Source of the DNA: Rhodospirillaceae bacterium UBA6608
GTDB lineage: Bacteria > Pseudomonadota > Alphaproteobacteria > Rhodospirillales_A > Casp-alpha2
DNA length: 10,387 bases
Direction of reading: 5' to 3'
Assembly: GCA_002433335.1 (NCBI GenBank)
Contig: DJHY01000194.1
Location: forward strand, 1 to 10,387
Shown here one piece after another: positions 6,404-10,387 of the stretch. The position numbers were made by a program, and so were the translations under genes. A model generated the notes under the pieces. The model did not search any database. It saw only the letters and a list, made by a program, of their open reading frames with translations, and was not told the origin of the DNA. The stretch's first letter is position 1. Each line of letters starts with the position of its first letter.

Positions 6404-6490
6404 TCGTTAGCCAATTAAACAAAATTAAAAATCACAATATTTAGGTAATTATTAGTAGAGATAGATAATTCGTGCGAGCAAAAATAGTAT
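5370..6490. other. AT-rich compositional islet (putative horizontally acquired segment)
   Basis: Base composition falls abruptly here compared with both flanks; for example 6121-6180 contains only 12 G or C in 60 bases. The segment carries the pentapeptide gene and its 93-bp upstream region (6404-6496). Composition returns to chromosomal type at the carbamoylase 3' end on one side and just before the quinone-reductase start on the other. No integrase, transposase, terminal inverted repeat or clear target duplication was seen at the edges, so the mode of entry is unknown. The edges given are approximate. Confidence 0.6.
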
Positions 6491-6496
6491 TGCGCC

Positions 6497-7432
6497 TCAT
6501 TCCGGCGGCGGCACCGCGCCGGTGCGCTCGACGATCAGGCCGTAGTGCTCGGTGCGGCGGTGGGCTTCGAACTTGAAGGTCGAGTTTTTCAGGAAGGCGC
6601 AGGCGTCCAGATCGCAATCGTGGACGATCACCTCGTCGTCCTCGGTCTCGGCTTCGGCCACGACCTGGCCGTCTGGATTGATGATGCAGCTGCCGCCCAT
6701 CATGTGATAGCCGGGCTCTTCCTCGCCCGCCTTGGCCACGCCGACCACCCAGGTCGCGTTCTGATAGGCCCCGGCCTGCATCGATAGGCGGGAATGGTGC
6801 ATGCGTAGTTCCGGGGTGTCCGGCCCGCCCAGGCCGTTCCACGACGGCGTGTTGTAACCCAGCATGATCAGCTCGACCCCTTGCAGGCCCATGACACGGT
6901 AGGTCTCCGGCCAGCGGCGGTCGTTGCAGATACACATGCCCATTACGCCGCCCATGGTGCGCCACACGGGAAAGCCCAGGTTGCCGGGCTCGAAGTAGCG
7001 TTTTTCCAGGTGCTGGAAGCTGCGCTCCGGCTCCAACTCGACATGCCCCGGCAAGTGGACCTTGCGGTACTTGCCGACCGTCTTGCCGTCTTTGTCGACC
7101 AGGATCTGGGTGTTGAAGTGATGGCCGTCGGGCGTCAGCTCCGCATAACCCAGGGAAAAGCCGATCTTGTTGTCGGCGGCGTAATCGAACAGCGGGCGCG
7201 TTGCGTCATTGGGCATCTCGCGCTCGAACCATTCATCCATTTCCGCGCGGTCCTCGGCATAGAACCGGGGGAAGAAGGTGGTCAGCGCCGTTTCCGTGAA
7301 CACCACCAGGTCCGCGCCCTCGGACTTGGCCTTTTTCATCATCTCCAACAGGCGGGCGACGATGACCTGGCGGCTGTCGGATTCCAGGTTGGGGCCTTGC
7401 TGAGCGGCGGCGACGCGGACGATACGGGGCAT
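6497..7432 (-). CDS. N-carbamoyl-D-amino-acid amidohydrolase (nitrilase superfamily)
   Basis: This 311-residue carbon-nitrogen hydrolase closely resembles Agrobacterium D-carbamoylase, which converts N-carbamoyl-D-amino acids to D-amino acids, CO2 and ammonia. Shared landmarks include AAQQGP near the N-terminus, ALTTFFPRF, FNTQILVDKDGKTVGKYRKVHLPGH split around the catalytic Lys, FQHLEKRYFEPG, ICNDRRWPE and AHRRTEHYGLI near the C-terminus. The catalytic triad is Glu47 (FTE), Lys124 (YRKVH) and Cys169 (ICND), all present. The ATG at 7432 is the only start that matches the family N-terminus and has a GGAG at 7446-7443. The same frame stays open far upstream across the transporter gene, but that extension is not family sequence. 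The gene follows the transporter by 68 bp on the same strand, probably as one operon. The D-specific class is likely; the preferred side chain is unknown. Confidence 0.9.
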   Translation of the reverse strand: MPRIVRVAAAQQGPNLESDSRQVIVARLLEMMKKAKSEGADLVVFTETALTTFFPRFYAEDRAEMDEWFEREMPNDATRPLFDYAADNKIGFSLGYAELTPDGHHFNTQILVDKDGKTVGKYRKVHLPGHVELEPERSFQHLEKRYFEPGNLGFPVWRTMGGVMGMCICNDRRWPETYRVMGLQGVELIMLGYNTPSWNGLGGPDTPELRMHHSRLSMQAGAYQNATWVVGVAKAGEEEPGYHMMGGSCIINPDGQVVAEAETEDDEVIVHDCDLDACAFLKNSTFKFEAHRRTEHYGLIVERTGAVPPPE

Positions 7433-7500
7433 GGATGATGGTCTCCGGTGGAAAGAATCGTGACGGGAGAGACTAGGAAGCCAGGTCCCGGTCGGCAAGA

Positions 7501-9027
7501 TCAGAACAGAAGCGGCACCAGATAGAGCGCCGCCAAGGCGATCGCCGCCGTTGCCGCGATGTTCAGGAAAACCCCCGCCGTGCACATGTGGACCACCGCC
7601 AACCGCCCCGCGGCGAAGACGATGGCGTTGGGCGGTGTCGCGACCGGCATCATGAAGGCGCAACTGGCGGCCAGGGCCACGGGCACGGCGAATACCATCG
7701 GATCGAAACCCAGGCTTCCGGCCAGGCTGGCGGCGACGGGTATGAACACCGCCGCGGTGGCGGTATTGCTGGTGATCTCGGTCAGGAACACGACCAAGCC
7801 CGTGATCGCCAGCAGCAGCACGACCAACGGCAGCGCGCCGCCGGTCGCCACCAGATCCCCCAGCCATTGCGCCAGTCCGGTCGATTGGATCGCCCCGGCA
7901 AGGCTCAGCCCGCCGCCGAACAGAATCAAAATGCCCCAGGGCAGCCGCGCCGCATGGTCCCAATCCAACAGGAACGTGCGGGTTTTGAGGTCGACCGGAA
8001 TGGCGAAGGCCAGAACCGCGCCGATCAGGGCGATCCCGGTGTCGCCGACCGGCACCAGATTGTCGATCAACGGGCGGAACATCCAGGCCAAGGCGACGGC
8101 GGTGAACAACACGGCGGTCAGGGCCTCGCCCCGGCTGATCGGGCCCAATTCGCCGCGGGCGCGGGCGATGCCGTGGCGGACCGGCGCCAGGGGCAGGTCG
8201 TCGGCCCGGTACAGCACCCGCGCCAACAGGAACCATGCCACGACCAGTAGAACCAGCGCGACCGGCAGGCCCAGGGCCATCCAATGGACGAAACCGATCT
8301 CGACCCCATGGTTCTGGGCCATGTATCCGGCCAGGAAGGCGTTAGGCGGGGTGCCGATCAACGTCGCCACGCCGCCGATGCTTGCGGCATAGGCGATGGC
8401 CAGCAACAGACAGCGGGCGAACCGTTCGTTGGCGCCGGGGGCGCGGTCGTCGTCGAATTCGTCGGTCGTGGTTACGGCGGAAACCTGCCCGTCGTCGATG
8501 AAGGCGATGACGCTGAGCGCGATGGGAACCATCATCAGGGTCGTCGCGGTATTGCTGACCCACATGCTCAGCAGGGCCGTCGCCGCCATGAAGCCCGCGG
8601 TTAGGCGTGCGGGTTCGCTTCCGGCCACGGTGATGATGCGGATCGCGATGCGCTTGTGCAGGTTCCACCGTTCCATCGTCAGGGCGATCACGAACCCGCC
8701 CAGGAACAGGAAAATCAGCGGATGGGCATAGGCCGCTGTGGTGGCTTTGACGGTGCCGACACCGAAAATCGGAAACAGGATCGCGGGCAGCAGGGCGGTG
8801 GCGGGCAGGGGAACTGCCTGGGTCAGCCACCACACCGCCATCCAGGCTGCGACGGCGGCCACGGTCCAGCCCCCGGCGCTGAGGCCCTCGGGCGGGGCCT
8901 GGATGCTAAGGGCGATGAACAGGACCGGGCCGAGCACCAATCCCGCCGGACCAAGACCGCTGGTCCAGCGTTGCTTGCGATGGGCGGCATGGGCGGTCGA
9001 CGGGTCTTCACTGGGCGGTTGGGGCAT
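7501..9027 (-). CDS. DASS/SLC13-family sodium:anion symporter
   Basis: This 508-residue polytopic inner-membrane transporter belongs to the divalent anion:Na+ symporter (DASS, SLC13, VcINDY-like) family, which takes up di- and tricarboxylates or sulfate with sodium. Both inverted-repeat halves carry the hallmark Ser-Asn-Thr substrate and sodium motif: WVSNTATTLMM (SNT at 158-160) and TEITSNTATAAVF (SNT at 420-422). Each is followed by a TPPNA signature (226-230 and 464-468). More than ten hydrophobic segments are visible, with a hydrophilic acidic loop at about 178-202. The start at 9027 is chosen because GGAG lies five bases upstream (9036-9033); an upstream in-frame ATG at 9156 would run through the divergent 2TM gene. 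The gene precedes the carbamoylase gene, suggesting it imports that enzyme's substrate or a related carboxylate. Specificity is not readable from sequence. Confidence 0.92.
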   Translation of the reverse strand: MPQPPSEDPSTAHAAHRKQRWTSGLGPAGLVLGPVLFIALSIQAPPEGLSAGGWTVAAVAAWMAVWWLTQAVPLPATALLPAILFPIFGVGTVKATTAAYAHPLIFLFLGGFVIALTMERWNLHKRIAIRIITVAGSEPARLTAGFMAATALLSMWVSNTATTLMMVPIALSVIAFIDDGQVSAVTTTDEFDDDRAPGANERFARCLLLAIAYAASIGGVATLIGTPPNAFLAGYMAQNHGVEIGFVHWMALGLPVALVLLVVAWFLLARVLYRADDLPLAPVRHGIARARGELGPISRGEALTAVLFTAVALAWMFRPLIDNLVPVGDTGIALIGAVLAFAIPVDLKTRTFLLDWDHAARLPWGILILFGGGLSLAGAIQSTGLAQWLGDLVATGGALPLVVLLLAITGLVVFLTEITSNTATAAVFIPVAASLAGSLGFDPMVFAVPVALAASCAFMMPVATPPNAIVFAAGRLAVVHMCTAGVFLNIAATAAIALAALYLVPLLF

Positions 9028-9058
9028 CGAAACTCCGGGGTTTGCCTGCGGCGCGGGG

Positions 9059-9078
9059 AGGCTTAAGTTTAGAAGCCT
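9059..9078. promoter_or_regulatory. Inverted repeat between the divergent transporter and 2TM genes
   Basis: AGGCTT (9059-9064) and AAGCCT (9073-9078) are a perfect 6-bp inverted repeat with an 8-base AT-rich spacer. It lies in the 73-bp gap between the divergent transporter and 2TM-protein starts, where both promoters must lie unless they extend into coding sequence. This position suits a shared operator. No convincing -35/-10 pair was found for either gene. The role is inferred. Confidence 0.3.
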
Positions 9079-9100
9079 ATTCCGAAAACAGGAAATCCAG

Positions 9101-9349
9101 ATGACAGCCGAGCAACCGGACACCTCCGAAGCCGCCGTTGGCACCCGCCGCCTCAAGGGTTTCGCCCTGCATTTGATGATCTACTTTCTCGTCGTCGTCG
9201 GTTGCGCCGTCCTGAACTATCTGAAGACGCCGAACGACCTGTGGTTTATCTACCCGATGGTGGCTTGGGGCGCGCCCTTGGCCCTGCATGCGGCATTCGT
9301 GATGGGCTTGTTCGACGGATTGACCAAGGGCGGGCAGGGGCGCGGGTAA
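9101..9349 (+). CDS. Small 2TM-domain membrane protein
   Basis: This 82-residue protein matches the 2TM-domain pattern. A basic stretch (RRLKGF) leads into HLMIYFLVVVGCAVLNYL (first helix). A short loop, KTPNDLWFIYP, follows, and then MVAWGAPLALHAAFVMGLF (second helix). The His at the start of helix one, the Asn and Trp in the loop, and Trp-Gly...His in helix two are typical of the domain. The start is set by AGGA at 9090-9093, seven bases before ATG; the same frame is open further upstream, but that part lies antisense within the transporter gene. In other bacteria the domain occurs alone or fused to histidine-kinase or DNA-binding modules; here it stands alone. Function is unknown. The gene is divergent from the transporter gene and 166 bp before the carboxylase gene. 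Confidence 0.8.
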   Translation: MTAEQPDTSEAAVGTRRLKGFALHLMIYFLVVVGCAVLNYLKTPNDLWFIYPMVAWGAPLALHAAFVMGLFDGLTKGGQGRG

Positions 9350-9372
9350 AGACCTGCCGTTACGGCATCAAG

Positions 9373-9390
9373 GGCTTCGAAGGGGAAGCC
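9373..9390. other. Short hairpin downstream of the 2TM gene
   Basis: GGCTTC and GAAGCC form a perfect 6-bp stem around a GAAGGG loop, 24 bases after the 2TM stop codon. No T tract follows, so intrinsic termination is doubtful. It could still mark the 3' end of the 2TM transcript. Confidence 0.3.
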
Positions 9391-9418
9391 GATCGCCACT
9401 AGTAGAATTCCCCGAATT

Positions 9419-9429
9419 TTGCGCTGCAA
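9419..9429. promoter_or_regulatory. TTGC-N3-GCAA dyad upstream of the carboxylase gene
   Basis: TTGC-GCT-GCAA is a small inverted repeat about 90 bp before the biotin carboxylase start, in the 166-bp spacer that must hold its promoter. Alphaproteobacterial propionyl-CoA carboxylase genes are known to be controlled by PccR, which binds TTTGCAAA-type repeats. The resemblance here is partial, so this is a weak suggestion. No convincing -35/-10 pair was seen in the spacer. Confidence 0.15.
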
Positions 9430-9515
9430 TGCGATTTAATATCGGTTACACCAGTGGCGGAATCTGAAGAACGACCGCTTCAAGGTCACAAGGAAAACAG
9501 CCGAGGCCGGCCAAC

Positions 9516-10387
9516 ATGTTTAAAAAAATCCTGATAGCCAACCGCGGCGAAATCGCCTGCCGCGTCATGAAAACCGCGAAGAAGATGGGCATCCAGACGG
9601 TTGCCGTCTATTCCGATGCCGACAAGATGGCCCTGCATACGGAAATGGCCGACGAAGCCGTTTACATCGGTGCGTCGCCGTCGTCGGAGAGCTATCTGGT
9701 CATCGACAAGATTTTGGAAGCGATCGAGAAGACCGGCGCGGATGCGGTGCACCCCGGTTACGGCTTCCTGTCGGAAAACGCCAAATTCGCCGAGGCCCTG
9801 GCCAAGAAGGGCGTGGCCTTCATCGGCCCGCCGGTCGGCGCGATCAACGCCATGGGCGACAAGATCGAATCCAAGAAGCTGGCCGAAAAGGCCAACGTCA
9901 GCGTCGTTCCCGGCCATACGGAAGCCGTGTCCGACCCGGATATGGCGGTCGAGATCGCGAACAAGATCGGCTATCCCGTGATGCTCAAGGCATCGGCGGG
10001 CGGCGGCGGCAAGGGCATGCGTATCGCCCATAACGACGCCGAATGCCGCGACGGCCTGGAACGCGCCCGGTCCGAGGCCGCGTCCAGCTTCGGCGACGAC
10101 CGCGTGTTCGTTGAAAAATTCATTGTTGAGCCGCGCCATATCGAAATTCAGGTGCTGGCCGACAAGCACGGCAACTGCGTTTATCTGAACGAGCGCGAAT
10201 GCTCGATCCAGCGCCGTCATCAGAAGGTTCTGGAAGAAGCGCCGTCGCCGTTCCTCGATGAGGCGACCCGCAAAGCCATGGGCGAACAGGCTGTGGCCCT
10301 GTCCAAGGCCGTGGATTACTGCTCCGCCGGGACGGTGGAGTTCATCGTCGACAAGGACAAGAACTTCTACTTCCTGGAAATGAACAC
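9516..10387 (+). CDS. pccA: Biotin carboxylase subunit, propionyl-CoA carboxylase alpha type (3' truncated by window)
   Basis: The first 290 residues are visible and the frame runs off the right edge. The N-terminal biotin-carboxylase domain begins [17 protein letters not shown]. It continues with [13 protein letters not shown] (76-88), MGDKIESKK (113-121), the glycine-rich ATP loop [11 protein letters not shown] (158-168), FVEKFI (198-203), HIEIQVL (208-214), ERECSIQRR (226-234), and Glu276 and Glu288 in TVEF and FLEMN, likely metal ligands. It would carboxylate biotin with ATP and bicarbonate, feeding propionyl-CoA carboxylase (propionyl-CoA to methylmalonyl-CoA). The [23 protein letters not shown] segment (split here only by reading) and [20 protein letters not shown] resemble PccA more than AccC. 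The missing C-terminus, with or without a biotinyl domain, would settle that. GAGG at 9503-9506 supports the start. Confidence 0.85.
   Translation, partial: MFKKILIANRGEIACRVMKTAKKMGIQTVAVYSDADKMALHTEMADEAVYIGASPSSESYLVIDKILEAIEKTGADAVHPGYGFLSENAKFAEALAKKGVAFIGPPVGAINAMGDKIESKKLAEKANVSVVPGHTEAVSDPDMAVEIANKIGYPVMLKASAGGGGKGMRIAHNDAECRDGLERARSEAASSFGDDRVFVEKFIVEPRHIEIQVLADKHGNCVYLNERECSIQRRHQKVLEEAPSPFLDEATRKAMGEQAVALSKAVDYCSAGTVEFIVDKDKNFYFLEMN

Noticed and set aside
5324..6490. Insertion sequence or integron cassette around the AT-rich islet
   Set aside because: No transposase, integrase, terminal inverted repeats or duplicated target site could be found at either edge.
6404..6496. A specific promoter or terminator in the AT-rich gap before the pentapeptide gene
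   Set aside because: Many -10-like AT strings occur but none pairs with a credible -35 at proper spacing, and only a 4-bp stem (GCAA/TTGC) was found, too weak to call.
7433..8284. A 284-codon in-frame upstream extension of the carbamoylase gene
   Set aside because: It lies within the transporter coding region in another frame, is Arg/Gly/Pro-rich low-complexity translation, and the family N-terminus begins exactly at the ATG at 7432 with its own Shine-Dalgarno.
7559..8392. Long plus-strand frames antisense to the transporter gene
   Set aside because: The translations are biased toward Arg/Ala/Thr/Gly/Gln with no domain; the minus strand carries both SNT motifs of a DASS transporter.
8738..9100. 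Upstream extension of the 2TM protein
   Set aside because: It runs antisense through the start of the transporter gene and adds no recognisable sequence; the ATG at 9101 has its own Shine-Dalgarno.
9486..10220. Minus-strand frame opposite the biotin carboxylase gene
   Set aside because: Antisense shadow; the plus strand encodes an unmistakable biotin carboxylase.

Overview
The window is high-GC DNA with long, tightly packed genes. It most likely comes from an alphaproteobacterium, probably Rhodospirillales-like. This is judged from codon usage, the propionyl-CoA-carboxylase-type biotin carboxylase and the general gene repertoire, not from any marker gene. No rRNA, tRNA, CRISPR array, transposase or integrase was seen, and no gene-free stretch exceeds 300 bases.

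Layout, left to right. (1) Positions 1-861 (+) hold the C-terminal part of a BaiN/HI0933-type flavoprotein. It converges on a LysR-type regulator (858-1790, -), and the two stop codons overlap. (2) A 197-bp AT-rich spacer rich in inverted repeats separates the regulator from a divergent secreted SGNH/DUF4886-like hydrolase (1988-2824, +). (3) Five genes then run leftward on the minus strand. In transcription order they are a DASS/SLC13 anion transporter (9027-7501), an N-carbamoyl-D-amino-acid amidohydrolase (7432-6497), a pentapeptide-repeat membrane protein (6403-5324), a flavodoxin-fold NAD(P)H:quinone-reductase-like protein (5327-4605) and a TPR protein with a C-terminal 2OG-Fe(II)-oxygenase-like domain (4546-2843). 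(4) A short 2TM-domain protein (9101-9349, +) diverges from the transporter. (5) The window ends inside a biotin carboxylase subunit of the propionyl-CoA carboxylase alpha type (9516 onward, +).

How the genes relate. The transporter and carbamoylase look like a two-gene uptake-and-hydrolysis unit. The pentapeptide gene lies in a compositional islet (about 5370-6490) far richer in A+T than its surroundings, which suggests recent acquisition. Its stop codon overlaps the start of the quinone-reductase gene in an ATGA junction, and that start has no visible Shine-Dalgarno, so the foreign-looking membrane protein and the resident flavoprotein are probably translationally coupled. This junction, the 14-bp palindrome beside it, and the repeat-rich lysR/hydrolase spacer are the most unusual parts of the window. 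I see no clear evidence for a wholly new defence or mobile system.
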